A stretch of DNA of 64,000 nt, taken from contig CALSPF010000002.1 in the NCBI GenBank assembly GCA_943788165.1, positions 1-64,000 of the forward strand. The letters run 5' to 3'. Positions within the stretch are counted from its first letter, which is position 1. Every line of letters begins with the position of its first letter. Positions 13,961 to 24,352 of this stretch are shown here, in pieces. The translations under genes were made by a program, and so were the position numbers. The notes beneath the pieces are model-generated. The model was not told the DNA's origin, searched no databases, and saw only the letters and a program-made list of their open reading frames with translations. Origin of the DNA: an uncultured Flavobacteriaceae bacterium (GTDB lineage Bacteria; Bacteroidota; Bacteroidia; Flavobacteriales; Flavobacteriaceae).

Positions 13961-15514
13961 GTGAATAAAGAATTGATTATTAGATCGAATTCCTCTGCTG
14001 TTGATTTTGCTCTACTCAAGGATGGAAAATTGATTGAGCTCAATAAAGAAGTTGAGGACAACAAGTTTTCGGTTGGTGATATATTTTTCGCCAAAGTCCG
14101 AAAATCTGTATCAGGTCTCAACGCTTCATTTGTCAATGTTGGATACGAAAAAGATGGTTTTTTACACTATCATGATCTTGGTCCAAAATTGCCTTCTTTA
14201 TTGAAGTTTATTAAACAAGTAAGAACAGGTAAAACAAAAGACTATCTGCTGAAGAATTTTAAATTCGAAGCAGAAATTGAAAAAACAGGAAAAGTTAGTG
14301 ACATCATTGACTCGAATCAACACATTCTAGTTCAAGTTGTCAAAGAGCCCATCTCGACTAAGGGCCCGCGCATTAGTTCAGAACTATCGTTAGCGGGGCG
14401 TTATATGGTGCTCGTTCCATTTTCGGATCGAATTTCGATTTCACAAAAAATTGAAGACAGAGAAGAAAAAAATAGATTGAAACGACTGGTTCAAAGCATT
14501 CGCCCAAAGAATTTTGGCGTGATTGTACGGACCGTTGCTCAAGATAAAAAAGTGGCCGAATTAGACGCAGATCTCCAGCAATTGCTAACGCGCTGGAAGA
14601 AAATGTGTGCTAGTCTATCGAAAATCAATAAATACCCAACCAAGGTATTGAGTGAAATCAACAGATCATCCTCAATCTTGCGCGATATTTTTGATGATTC
14701 CTTTACAGGAATTCATGTTGATGACAACGACCTTTTGGAGGAAGTCCAGGATTATATAGAAACCATAGCACCAAAAAAGAAGGATATCGTAAAGTTATAT
14801 TCAAATTCGTTGCCCATTTTTGAAAAATTTGGGATTGAACGTCAAATCAAAACTGCGTTTGGAAAAACTGTTTCCATGCAGAAAGGTGCCTATCTGGTTA
14901 TCGAACATACAGAAGCTTTGCACGTCATTGACGTGAACAGTGGAAACCGCTCCAATAAAGCAAAAAGTCAAGAAGATACTGCCATGGAGGTCAATATGAT
15001 CTCTGCCACAGAAATCGCACGTCAATTGCGCTTACGTGACATGGGAGGTATCATTGTTGTTGACTTTATCGATTTAGGTTCCAGCGAGAACCGTCGAAAA
15101 CTTTTTGAACATCTCCGGGATGAGATGAGTACAGACCGAACCAAACACAAAATTTTACCCCCTTCCAAGTTTGGTTTAATTCAGATCACGCGTCAACGGG
15201 TTCGACCAGAGATGAAAATTAAAACAAAAGAACCCAATCCAAATGTCAACGGAGAAGTCGAAGCTCCAATTGTTTTACTAGACAAAATCAACGCAGACCT
15301 TATCAAAATTGTTAAGGACGCAAAGCATAGCAAGAAAAAGATACAGTTACATGTACATCCTTTTATTGCAGCTTATCTTAACCAAGGCATTTTTTCCATT
15401 CGGATGCACTGGTGGTTTGAGCATAAAAGAAAGGTGACAATTGTCCCTAGAGATGCTTATCAATATTTACATTATCGCTTTTGTGATGAAAACAACAAAA
15501 GCTTACGTGTATAA
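13961..15514 (+). CDS. rng: Ribonuclease G/E family endoribonuclease
   Basis: The 517-residue protein has an N-terminal S1-type RNA-binding region (SVGDIFFAKVRKSVSGLNAS), the 5'-sensor/RNase H-like part, and the catalytic DNase I-like core with the two metal-binding aspartates in LHVIDVNSGNRSNK and GGIIVVDFIDLGSSENRR. The Zn-link region and small domain follow. It lacks the long C-terminal scaffold of E. coli RNase E and matches RNase G in size. It matures rRNA and decays mRNA in the cytoplasm. The start is GTG 13961 (NKELIIRSNSSAVDFAL), the conserved N-terminus. A strong terminator follows directly. Confidence 0.93.
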   Translation: MNKELIIRSNSSAVDFALLKDGKLIELNKEVEDNKFSVGDIFFAKVRKSVSGLNASFVNVGYEKDGFLHYHDLGPKLPSLLKFIKQVRTGKTKDYLLKNFKFEAEIEKTGKVSDIIDSNQHILVQVVKEPISTKGPRISSELSLAGRYMVLVPFSDRISISQKIEDREEKNRLKRLVQSIRPKNFGVIVRTVAQDKKVAELDADLQQLLTRWKKMCASLSKINKYPTKVLSEINRSSSILRDIFDDSFTGIHVDDNDLLEEVQDYIETIAPKKKDIVKLYSNSLPIFEKFGIERQIKTAFGKTVSMQKGAYLVIEHTEALHVIDVNSGNRSNKAKSQEDTAMEVNMISATEIARQLRLRDMGGIIVVDFIDLGSSENRRKLFEHLRDEMSTDRTKHKILPPSKFGLIQITRQRVRPEMKIKTKEPNPNVNGEVEAPIVLLDKINADLIKIVKDAKHSKKKIQLHVHPFIAAYLNQGIFSIRMHWWFEHKRKVTIVPRDAYQYLHYRFCDENNKSLRV

Positions 15515-15520
15515 TAAACC

Positions 15521-15552
15521 AAAAGCGGTACTCATTGAGTGCCGCTTTTTTT
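15521..15552 (+). terminator. Rho-independent terminator after rng
   Basis: AAAAGCGGTACTC pairs with GAGTGCCGCTTTT in a 13-bp stem (one G-U) with a three-base ATT loop, followed by more T. It ends 25 bases before the recX start. Confidence 0.9.
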
Positions 15553-15576
15553 TGTGAAAAAAAGTATCTTCGTTTC

Positions 15577-16056
15577 ATGCAAAACAGCACTTCTTTTACC
15601 ATTCAAGAAGCCCAAAAAAAATTGGAGCACTACTGTGCATATCAAGAACGCTGTCACCAAGAAGTGATTCAAAAGCTCAGGGGAATGAACATGATTCCTG
15701 AAGCCATTGAAATCATAGTAGGAAAGCTAGTCGAAGAAAACTACCTCAATGAAACGCGCTTTGCACAAAGTTTTGCCAGAGGAAAATTTCGCATTAAAAA
15801 ATGGGGGAAAGAACGTATTGTGCGTGAATTAAAGTTCCGAAAAATCTCTCCATTTAATATTAAAATTGCCCTCAAAGAAATTTCATCAGAGGACTATTTC
15901 ACGACCTTAAGCGAGCTTGCTGAGCGATTCTGGGAAGCAAATTCAACCAAAGACAAGTTCATGCGTAAAAAGAAAGTGATCGATGCTCTCCGCTATCGAG
16001 GATGGGAATTACCGCTTATTTTTGATGTCGTGGCTGATCTAGAAAGCGAAACGTAA
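15577..16056 (+). CDS. recX: Regulatory protein RecX
   Basis: The ATG at 15577 gives 159 residues built of the three-helix RecX repeats: KKLEHYCAYQERCHQEVIQK, then LVEENYLNETRFAQSFARGK and WGKERIVRELKFRKIS. RecX binds RecA filaments and limits their activity. A longer frame from TTG 15535 starts inside the rng terminator stem and is rejected. The 3' end overlaps the convergent TonB-dependent receptor gene by 18 bases. No recA is nearby. Confidence 0.88.
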   Translation: MQNSTSFTIQEAQKKLEHYCAYQERCHQEVIQKLRGMNMIPEAIEIIVGKLVEENYLNETRFAQSFARGKFRIKKWGKERIVRELKFRKISPFNIKIALKEISSEDYFTTLSELAERFWEANSTKDKFMRKKKVIDALRYRGWELPLIFDVVADLESET

Positions 16057-17859
16057 ACCAAATGTACCGTTACTTAGTGGAAGCGGTACAAGATTACTTT
16101 CACTATATACCTCATCAAAAATATTAAAGACAGAAAGATTAAGCTCTACGGCATTAATCTTATAGCGAATGCTGGCATCAAACACATGGTAGGCGTCACG
16201 TTCGGGACGCTGCCCCAATTTGTAATTCCACGTAAGGCTCAGGTTTTTGTTGAAGTTTGCAACTTGATTAAAGGTCAAATGATGACGAAGTGAATTGATG
16301 CTATAGCGAGAAAAATCAATATTGATTTGGTCTACATCATCGGTCAAATAGGTATATCCAAGTGTGAATAGTTGGGGTTGGTTCCACGAAACAAACTGCG
16401 TTTTCACTTCCAATTCGATCCCCTGTGTATTTACCTTTCGAATATTGGTCGCTTTAAAACGCCCTTCGGTTGTAGGACGGATATAGTCAATCAAGTTCTC
16501 TGCAGATCGATTGAAAAACGCCATGGAAATCTGAGCTTTGTTTTTGGTCCAGCGAAAACCAAATTCCTCTGTTATGGCTTCTTCTGCTTTTAAGTTTTCA
16601 TTTCCAATCGTGGTAGAATCGCTGTAATATAAGTCTGTAAAGGTTGGAATGCGATAGGTATACCCAGCATTAGCATAAAGTCTAAATTTTGGGCGAATTG
16701 CAAGTCCAATGTCTATCCCTGGAAAAAATTGTGTCCCAAAATCAGTATAGTTTGAAACCGCTAAACCAGGAGTAATATCTAATGAATTATTTAATAATTG
16801 AAAACGGTGTTCCGCAAATAATGTCGTCACAAAACGTTCTCTTTCTCCCAAATTATTACTGTCAATACTCACCCGAGCAAGGTCAATACCCAAACCTGTG
16901 GTTCCAAGATCTGAATAGTAGGATGCGTCTAGAGATGCACCCACCTTATGGGTGATATGCAAATTGCGGTAAATCGCCGGATTATTACGTACAAAAAGGT
17001 ACATGTCTTGTCCGCGACGCCAATAAAGTCTTGGCTTAAATACCCATTTGTCTTTTTGTATTCTAGTGGATAGCGCGACCAGGCTAGCCTGGGTTTCTTC
17101 GTATTGGTCTGCATAAGAGGGCAGGGCATAAAACCCGTTGGCGCCAAACTTTCTATCCGAAAAAGAAGCGATGACATTTATGGGGGTTGTTGTCCTGTTG
17201 AATTGTCCTTTTAAAAATACGTTGTGGTTGGTAAAGTCGGTATTGAAGCGGTAACCATCAGAAGATTTGATAGAATAATGCGCCAATAGGCTTGAATTTT
17301 CGTTTGAAGTACCAAAGGTTGCTTCTCCATTGCGTTGTTCAAAAGAACCTACTCGTGCAGCTAAAACGGCTGTCGTTGACAAGCTTGTTTTAGTCACAAT
17401 ATTGATTGCGCCAGTAAAAGCATTTTGCCCGAAAACACGAGCCGCAGGACCCTTCACAATCTCTATACGTTCAATGACTTCTAGTGGTAATACAAAATTG
17501 AGGGTATGGTGTCCCGTCTGGGCGTCTTCTAGTTTAATGCCATCGATCAATAACAAAGTTTGATCAAAGCTTCCACCGCGAATATAAAGGTCTGCCTGAG
17601 TACCGTCTACGCCTCGTCTTCGAACGTCTACTCCGGCAACTTGTTGCAGCAAATCAGCCACATTGTTTACTCCAGACTGGCGAATGGTTTCAGCCGTTAT
17701 AATTTGAATACTCCGAGAGTTTTCACTTAGCGGAAGGTCGATCCTACCCAAAGCTACAACCACCTCGTTTAAATGATTGGTCGCAATAGAGTCCTTTGCT
17801 TGCTGAGCATAGATGGCTACTGCAAGAAAAAGAAAGTAGGGAAAAACATACTTTTTCAT
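16039..17859 (-). CDS. TonB-dependent outer-membrane receptor (BtuB-like)
   Basis: The 606-residue protein has a signal peptide (ending AIYAQQ), a plug domain (about residues 45-155: SIQIITAETIRQSGVNNVAD, then VRRRGVDGTQADLYIRGGSF, VFGQNAFTGAINIVTK) and a 22-strand-type barrel ending in the aromatic terminal strand GTFGLRFAF. It imports a scarce ligand through the outer membrane with TonB energy. Its size and plug resemble BtuB/vitamin and siderophore receptors, but the ligand is not known. It follows atpC by 48 bases on the same strand and may have its own promoter; no TAnnTTTG box was found in that gap. Confidence 0.88.
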   Translation of the reverse strand: MKKYVFPYFLFLAVAIYAQQAKDSIATNHLNEVVVALGRIDLPLSENSRSIQIITAETIRQSGVNNVADLLQQVAGVDVRRRGVDGTQADLYIRGGSFDQTLLLIDGIKLEDAQTGHHTLNFVLPLEVIERIEIVKGPAARVFGQNAFTGAINIVTKTSLSTTAVLAARVGSFEQRNGEATFGTSNENSSLLAHYSIKSSDGYRFNTDFTNHNVFLKGQFNRTTTPINVIASFSDRKFGANGFYALPSYADQYEETQASLVALSTRIQKDKWVFKPRLYWRRGQDMYLFVRNNPAIYRNLHITHKVGASLDASYYSDLGTTGLGIDLARVSIDSNNLGERERFVTTLFAEHRFQLLNNSLDITPGLAVSNYTDFGTQFFPGIDIGLAIRPKFRLYANAGYTYRIPTFTDLYYSDSTTIGNENLKAEEAITEEFGFRWTKNKAQISMAFFNRSAENLIDYIRPTTEGRFKATNIRKVNTQGIELEVKTQFVSWNQPQLFTLGYTYLTDDVDQINIDFSRYSINSLRHHLTFNQVANFNKNLSLTWNYKLGQRPERDAYHVFDASIRYKINAVELNLSVFNIFDEVYSESNLVPLPLSNGTFGLRFAF

Positions 17860-17907
17860 GAAAAAAAATTAATATTAAATTTGGGAAGTCGTTGCTTTAG
17901 CTAACGC

Positions 17908-18186
17908 TTAATCGCTTAAAAGAATGATTTTGTTGTCACGCATTTCTACTGTTCCAGAAGAAATAACGTAAAGGATTTCATCCTTAGAAACAGATTCGAA
18001 CTGCGCTTTTGCACTGTCCGAAAGACTAATGTTTCCTTTGATTTTAACCGACCCAGCTTCAAGTGTAGAAACAATGGCTGCATGGTTTTCCAATAATTGA
18101 AAACTTCCATCCATACCAGGGAGGGTGAGTGACACAATCTCCCCAGCAAATAAGGTGGCTTCAGGTGAAATAATTTCTAAATACAT
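17908..18186 (-). CDS. atpC: ATP synthase epsilon subunit, short form
   Basis: The 92-residue protein contains the epsilon beta-sandwich (MYLEIISPEATLFAGEIVSL, GMDGSFQLLENHAAIVSTLE) and then stops. The C-terminal helical hairpin that lets epsilon inhibit the enzyme in E. coli is absent, as is usual in Bacteroidota. It sits in the F1 central stalk. It begins 2 bases after the atpD stop and is clearly co-transcribed. Other ATP synthase genes are not in the window. Confidence 0.9.
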   Translation of the reverse strand: MYLEIISPEATLFAGEIVSLTLPGMDGSFQLLENHAAIVSTLEAGSVKIKGNISLSDSAKAQFESVSKDEILYVISSGTVEMRDNKIILLSD

Positions 18187-18188
18187 GC

Positions 18189-19709
<1,521 letters not shown>

Positions 19710-19733
19710 TTATGCTAAAGTAATATATGGGTG

Positions 19734-19741
19734 CAAATATA
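19734..19741 (-). promoter_or_regulatory. Candidate -7 box of atpDC (TATATTTG)
   Basis: On the minus strand TATATTTG matches TAnnTTTG, 36 bases before the atpD ATG. It is followed by GCACCC, where transcription could start. The -33 region has no clear TTTG. Confidence 0.5.
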
Positions 19742-19815
19742 GTATTTCCGTTAAATATAACGACCCTTATAAAGCTTGTTTTTCTCCTTTTTTTATGGAA
19801 GTTTTCACTTAACTT

Positions 19816-19823
19816 TATATTTG
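19816..19823 (+). promoter_or_regulatory. Candidate -7 box of the acyltransferase gene (TATATTTG)
   Basis: TATATTTG lies 16 bases before the ATG at 19840, giving a very short leader. Together with the box at 19734-19741 on the other strand it makes a compact divergent promoter pair. Confidence 0.45.
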
Positions 19824-19839
19824 TTGTCTCAATCAATCG

Positions 19840-20883
19840 ATGAAGAAAAAATTTTACAATTTTATTTGTTCGCTACTTTCGTTTTACAACCGTTTTTACT
19901 TTCGAAAATTAAGGATTGTGGGAAGAGAAAATATTCCAACAGATGGTGCAATTCTTTTTTCGCCAAACCACCAGAATGCCTTAATTGATCCTATTCTAGT
20001 GGGCACCACTTGCAATCGGTCAGTGCATTCGCTTACCAGAAGCGATGTCTTTGGCGGTCCATGGCAATGGTTTCTAGATGCCATGCAATTGCTTCCTGTA
20101 TACCGAATTCGAGATGGCTACAAGCAATTAAAAAACAACCAGGGTGTTTTTGAGCAGTGTTATGCACTCTTGGGAAACAAAAAACACATGATGATGTTTT
20201 CGGAAGGAAAACACCACGACCAATATTATTTACAACCACTCTCAAAAGGAAGTAGTCGTCTAGCCATGGAGGCTCAATTGCGTGCTCCAGGACACACCAT
20301 TTACCTTCAGGCTGTTGGATTAAATTATGGTAGTTACGTTCATGCACGGCACGATTGTGTAGTTGTATACGGAAAAGCGATTGCCGTATCTGACTTTGTG
20401 GACATCTATCTAGAACATCCCGCAAAAGGACTTAATGCATTGCGCGACGCGCTTCAAATCGCCATGGAAGAATGCTTATGGTTACCCTATAACGACGAGC
20501 GTTACCCACAACAAAAGAAATACATCAACCACCACACAACAAGTCTTCCCTTCTCGAAGCTAAAAAAGAAACTGGAAGAAAAAGAAAACACGCTTACTGT
20601 TGCTTCTAAAAAATCCTTGCTCAATACATTTTTGATTATTGTCTTTTCTTTACCCAATGCTCCTGTTCATTTGGGACTTTATTCCTTACGTAAGCAGTTT
20701 GATGACCATGTGTTTCACGGCACAACGAATTATTTAGGAGGGCTTGTATTGTTCCCATTATGGTGGATAATTGGAATGCTGTTTACAAGCTTTAATTATA
20801 GTCTTTATTGGGGTTTAGCTGTTTTCTTAAGCTACACCATCTCTTTAGCTATTCGAAAATATCTTATCATAAAAAAATTATAA
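19840..20883 (+). CDS. PlsC/GPAT-like acyltransferase, membrane bound
   Basis: The 347-residue protein has the acyltransferase block I in the form FSPNHQNALIDP (His44 and Asp50) and a block III-like MMFSEGKHHD near residue 125, as in lysophospholipid and glycerol-phosphate acyltransferases of the PlsC superfamily. Two or three hydrophobic helices follow residue 255 (LLNTFLIIVFSLPNAPVHLG; LGGLVLFPLWWIIGMLFTSF; LAVFLSYTISLAI). It should acylate a lysolipid or glycerol phosphate at the inner membrane. The His-x5-Asp spacing is longer than the classical His-x4-Asp but resembles the NHQNAxxDP form of Bacteroidota homologues. The acceptor is not known. Confidence 0.82.
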   Translation: MKKKFYNFICSLLSFYNRFYFRKLRIVGRENIPTDGAILFSPNHQNALIDPILVGTTCNRSVHSLTRSDVFGGPWQWFLDAMQLLPVYRIRDGYKQLKNNQGVFEQCYALLGNKKHMMMFSEGKHHDQYYLQPLSKGSSRLAMEAQLRAPGHTIYLQAVGLNYGSYVHARHDCVVVYGKAIAVSDFVDIYLEHPAKGLNALRDALQIAMEECLWLPYNDERYPQQKKYINHHTTSLPFSKLKKKLEEKENTLTVASKKSLLNTFLIIVFSLPNAPVHLGLYSLRKQFDDHVFHGTTNYLGGLVLFPLWWIIGMLFTSFNYSLYWGLAVFLSYTISLAIRKYLIIKKL

Positions 20884-21059
20884 TAAATATATATTATAAT
20901 GAATTCATATAAGTAAAATTATTTTATTTAAAATTGCGATTATTTTTTTATTATAATTATATATTATTATTTAATTATTAAAATAGATTTACCTTATTGA
21001 TTGCTAGCATATGAATATCAATACAATTGATAACCATAATTTATTCCTACCTTAGTGAT
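20884..21059. other. AT-rich intergenic region
   Basis: This 176-base gap is nearly all A and T, with short inverted repeats such as TTATAAT...ATTATAA around 20880-20900 and runs of TTATTATATAAT type. It must hold the end of the acyltransferase transcript and the promoter of the reductase. No matching TAnnTTTG box, RNA gene or reading frame is recognised. Confidence 0.6.
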
Positions 21060-22025
21060 ATGAAAGACCTCATCATAATAGGCGCTGGACCGATTGGTTT
21101 AGCCTGCGGTATAGAAGCCAAAAAAAACAAGCTAGATTACCTTATTTTCGACAAAGGTATGTTGGTTAACTCGCTCTATCATTATCCGCAAAACATGACG
21201 TTCTTTTCTACCTCAGACCGACTGGAAATTGGCGATATTCCATTCATATCAAACAATCCAAAGCCAACACGAGCAGAAGCTTTGGAGTACTACCGAAGAG
21301 TAACTACGTCTTGGGGACTCAACGTAAACCTCTATGAAGGTGTAAACCGCTTCGAAAAAACAAGTGATGGCTTTTTTGTTCATACACCCAAAGGAAGTTA
21401 CGCTACAAAGAACATCGTGATGGCAACAGGTTTTTATGACCTTCCCTACCTTCTGAACATTAAAGGAGAAAACCAGCCTAAGGTCAGTCATTATTACAAA
21501 GAACCCCATCCCTATTTTGGTATGGATCTCGTAGTCGTTGGTGCGGCAAATTCTGCTGTAGATGTTGCCTTGGAAACCTACCGAAAAGGAGCCAAAAGCG
21601 TAACGCTTGTAGTGCGCGAAAAAGAAGTAGGGAAAAATGTGAAATATTGGGCAAGGCCCGATATTGTTAACCGCATAGAAGAAGGAAGTATCACTGCCTA
21701 TTTTGAAGCAGAAATTACCGAAATCACTCCATCTACCGTCATCATCAAAACGCCCAAAGAGCGTGTTGAACTCTCCAATGATTTTGTGCTGGCCATGACG
21801 GGTTATCAACCCGACTTCTCCCTCTTAGAGTCTCTAGGTGTAGCATTTCATTCCGATGAACACCAAACACCCGTGTACGATGAGTCAACAATGGAGTCCA
21901 ATCAAAAAGGAATTTATCTTGCTGGTGTGGTTTGTGGTGGCCTAAAGACCAACAAATGGTTCATTGAAAATTCGCGGATTCACGCACCACAAATCATCAA
22001 AGCCATACTAGAAAACCTAGACTAG
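21060..22025 (+). CDS. ypdA: YpdA-family FAD/NADPH oxidoreductase, putative bacillithiol disulfide reductase
   Basis: From the ATG at 21060 the protein is 321 residues, with a FAD motif GAGPIG (8-13), the YpdA-type segment HYPQNMTFFSTSDRLEIGD, an NADPH motif GAANSA (161-166) and a final FAD-contact motif GIYLAGVVCGG. The active-site CxxC of thioredoxin reductases is absent, as expected of YpdA/Bdr, which reduces bacillithiol disulfide with NADPH. The TTG at 21027 would add eleven residues before the Rossmann strand and is rejected. Its stop overlaps that of the convergent DinB gene by 9 bases. That the organism makes bacillithiol is inferred from this gene only. Confidence 0.87.
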   Translation: MKDLIIIGAGPIGLACGIEAKKNKLDYLIFDKGMLVNSLYHYPQNMTFFSTSDRLEIGDIPFISNNPKPTRAEALEYYRRVTTSWGLNVNLYEGVNRFEKTSDGFFVHTPKGSYATKNIVMATGFYDLPYLLNIKGENQPKVSHYYKEPHPYFGMDLVVVGAANSAVDVALETYRKGAKSVTLVVREKEVGKNVKYWARPDIVNRIEEGSITAYFEAEITEITPSTVIIKTPKERVELSNDFVLAMTGYQPDFSLLESLGVAFHSDEHQTPVYDESTMESNQKGIYLAGVVCGGLKTNKWFIENSRIHAPQIIKAILENLD

Positions 22026-22472
22026 CTTGGCCAAAGCCAATATAGAACCAATGTGAAGACCGTCGTGAAACAAAACAAAGGTTTGCGCGGTACCAATGTC
22101 ATTTAATTCCATGTTCGTCGAAGTTGTATAGGGCATAAGATCTTTAAACAACCCTTGCATTGAGTCCTCAACCAACTGCTCGTAGCTAGAAAACAAAGTT
22201 GAATCTATAATGGCAACTTCTTCAGCGGTTAGGTCTCTTTCTGGCTTGGTTCCTTTGGCAAACATACCCACCCATTCCTGGGGAATGTGTAGCGATAACC
22301 CCGAGTGCTTGTACATCAACAACTGCTGGGTTACCAGCGAATGAGCAATATTCCAAATAATATTGTTGTTAAAACCCTCTGGAATCGTATTGAGCTGCTC
22401 AAGCGTGAATCGAGTTATAAAATGGTGGAATGCTTTACGGTTGTGTAATTGAATGGCGAGTTGTGCTTGCAT
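22017..22472 (-). CDS. DinB/YfiT-like four-helix metal-binding protein
   Basis: The 151-residue protein is a four-helix bundle with the DinB histidine triad: His44 (NIAHS) and His136/His140 (FHDGLHIG). Members of this superfamily bind a divalent metal, and several are thiol-S-transferases, including bacillithiol transferases. The convergent neighbour being a YpdA-type bacillithiol reductase makes such a role attractive but unproven. ATG 22472 fits; the gene is alone on its strand, with the regulator gene ending 100 bases upstream. Confidence 0.75.
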   Translation of the reverse strand: MQAQLAIQLHNRKAFHHFITRFTLEQLNTIPEGFNNNIIWNIAHSLVTQQLLMYKHSGLSLHIPQEWVGMFAKGTKPERDLTAEEVAIIDSTLFSSYEQLVEDSMQGLFKDLMPYTTSTNMELNDIGTAQTFVLFHDGLHIGSILALAKLV

Positions 22473-22571
22473 GAGTAATGGTTTAATATGTCTGTATTCA
22501 CGAAATAATCGTTCAACTTCAATAACATATGAACATTATCACTGGAATTAGAATTTATTAAGTTAATCATA

Positions 22572-24284
22572 TTATATAGAATGAATAAACCCTGTCAAAC
22601 TTTGATCTTTTCGAATTTTCAATTTCTTTTTAACTCTGTATTTCTTACTCTCTACCGTTCGGATAGAGATACTTGTTAGCTTGGCAATCTCGTCAGTACT
22701 TAAGTTCATTTTTAAATAAGCACAAAAACGTAAATCGTTTTGGGTTAATTTATTTGAATCTCTTATTAATGTTTTGAAAAATCCTGGATATACATCTTCA
22801 AAATGTTTTTCAAAACGATCATTTAAATTTTCAGTGCGTAAAAGATGTTTTATTTTTAGGCTAAGTTGACTTGAAGAATTTCTTTTATTATCCTCTACGC
22901 TTTCTAACAAATAATTTAAATTTTTATTTCTTTGAGAAATAAATTTTGATTTATTTAATAATTCAACTTTCTTGTAGTTTAAATCATTTTCTACTATTAA
23001 CTTTTCATTAAATATTTTTTTAGACTTCTCTTTTTCTAGATTAAAGTTTAAACGAAGAGAGACAAGAGAGAAGGCTAAAATTATAAAACATATTATTAAA
23101 ATAAATAAATAAGTGTTGTAAATAATTCGACTCTGATTTATTTCCGATCTTTTTTTGGATAAAACAATATTAGTTTCCAAATCACTCATTTTATTGCCAA
23201 CATTTGAATCATACCCGGCTATAGAAATTAGTAGTAATGAATCTTTAATTTTAATTAAATTATTAAAATCTCCTTTTTCATGATAAATTTTTTCAAGGAC
23301 TTTATAATTATTTATTTTTGATTTATTATAGAGATTTAACTTAATTAGTTTAATATTTTGTTTTGCTGAAGCAATAGCTTTTGTGTAATTTTTTAAACCT
23401 AAATAACATTCTGCTATTTTTGATTGTACAGGTGGGAGCTCGTGAGGAAAATCGGAAAGTAATTCTTGAGATTTTTCGAAAAAATCTTTAGCAACTTCGT
23501 ATTTATTAGCTTTAAAATAGTAATTCCCCATTTCTTTGTATGCAAAACCATAATTTCGAGTAGTATAGCTTTTGCTATAATCATCCCCCAAATAATTATT
23601 CTTTTCTTGATTATATAACTTTTCAATTTCAACAAAATGGTTATTAACATTAAACATGTTCTGCTGTCTCATATTAACTCTCATAAGATGTAATTCGGAG
23701 AACAATAAGTCTTCTATTTTGTTGTTTTCCTTTCTTATCTCATAAGCTTTAGAATAATATTCTATCGATAATTCAAAATCATCTTTCACCTGTGCGATTG
23801 ATCCTAAATTATCATAAACAGTGGAAATACCGAAGTTTTTGTTTTTAATGTTTTCAAATAATTTGAAATTTAATAAAGCTTCGTTGTATTTTAAAGTTGC
23901 TTTTTCGTAATCATTATTTATATAATAAACATTACCTATATTAACCAATATCCAAGGAGGAAGACTGATTTTTTTTTCATCTCGAAATTCTAAAGGTATG
24001 GCTAAAAATAATCTAATTGCTTCGTCATAAAAACTAATAGCATCAGCATAAAGACCACGGTAATATAATATTTCTCCTATTTGAGCGTGAACACCTACAA
24101 GTGATTCGATTGGATTTGAAAAATCAGCAATATTCAAAACTTCAAAACCAAAAACTAAAGCTTTATCTGGATCTGAATTCTTGTAAAATAAAACTGAATC
24201 TCTTAAAGAGTTAATTTCTTTATTTAAGTCTTGTTGACCTATACAAATATTACATGCAATAAGGAATATAAAAAATAATCTCAA
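22572..24284 (-). CDS. Membrane-bound TPR protein with LuxR-type DNA-binding domain
   Basis: The 570-residue protein has a signal peptide (ending CNICIGQ), about seven tetratricopeptide repeats (residues 30-340, for example ILYYRGLYADAISFYDEAIR and ANKYEVAKDFFEKSQELL), one membrane helix near 385-412 (YLFILIICFIILAFSLVSL), a coiled-coil linker, and a C-terminal LuxR/GerE-like helix-turn-helix (about 515-570: STDEIAKLTSISIRTVESKK). This Bacteroidota architecture puts a periplasmic TPR sensor and a cytoplasmic DNA-binding domain on one chain. The start must be the TTG at 24284, because a stop lies five codons upstream and later ATGs lose the signal. Being downstream of the adhesin operon on the same strand, it may regulate it. 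Confidence 0.82.
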   Translation of the reverse strand: MRLFFIFLIACNICIGQQDLNKEINSLRDSVLFYKNSDPDKALVFGFEVLNIADFSNPIESLVGVHAQIGEILYYRGLYADAISFYDEAIRLFLAIPLEFRDEKKISLPPWILVNIGNVYYINNDYEKATLKYNEALLNFKLFENIKNKNFGISTVYDNLGSIAQVKDDFELSIEYYSKAYEIRKENNKIEDLLFSELHLMRVNMRQQNMFNVNNHFVEIEKLYNQEKNNYLGDDYSKSYTTRNYGFAYKEMGNYYFKANKYEVAKDFFEKSQELLSDFPHELPPVQSKIAECYLGLKNYTKAIASAKQNIKLIKLNLYNKSKINNYKVLEKIYHEKGDFNNLIKIKDSLLLISIAGYDSNVGNKMSDLETNIVLSKKRSEINQSRIIYNTYLFILIICFIILAFSLVSLRLNFNLEKEKSKKIFNEKLIVENDLNYKKVELLNKSKFISQRNKNLNYLLESVEDNKRNSSSQLSLKIKHLLRTENLNDRFEKHFEDVYPGFFKTLIRDSNKLTQNDLRFCAYLKMNLSTDEIAKLTSISIRTVESKKYRVKKKLKIRKDQSLTGFIHSI

Positions 24285-24321
24285 AACATTAGATTTTCAA
24301 AAGTGTAAATAATATTATACT

Positions 24322-24329
24322 CAAAAATA
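24322..24329 (-). promoter_or_regulatory. Candidate -7 box of the TPR-LuxR gene (TATTTTTG)
   Basis: TATTTTTG on the minus strand fits TAnnTTTG, 37 bases before the TTG start. The surrounding DNA is very AT-rich, so a chance match is quite possible. Confidence 0.35.
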
Positions 24330-24352
24330 AGAATAAAAAAATTTCTAATAAT

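Noticed and set aside
15535-15576. Upstream TTG start of recX
   Set aside because: It lies inside the stem of the rng terminator and adds non-family residues.
21249-21809. 186-codon antisense frame inside the ypdA-like gene
   Set aside because: It is the complement of a well-supported oxidoreductase, and its translation is Phe/Cys/His-rich in an unnatural way.
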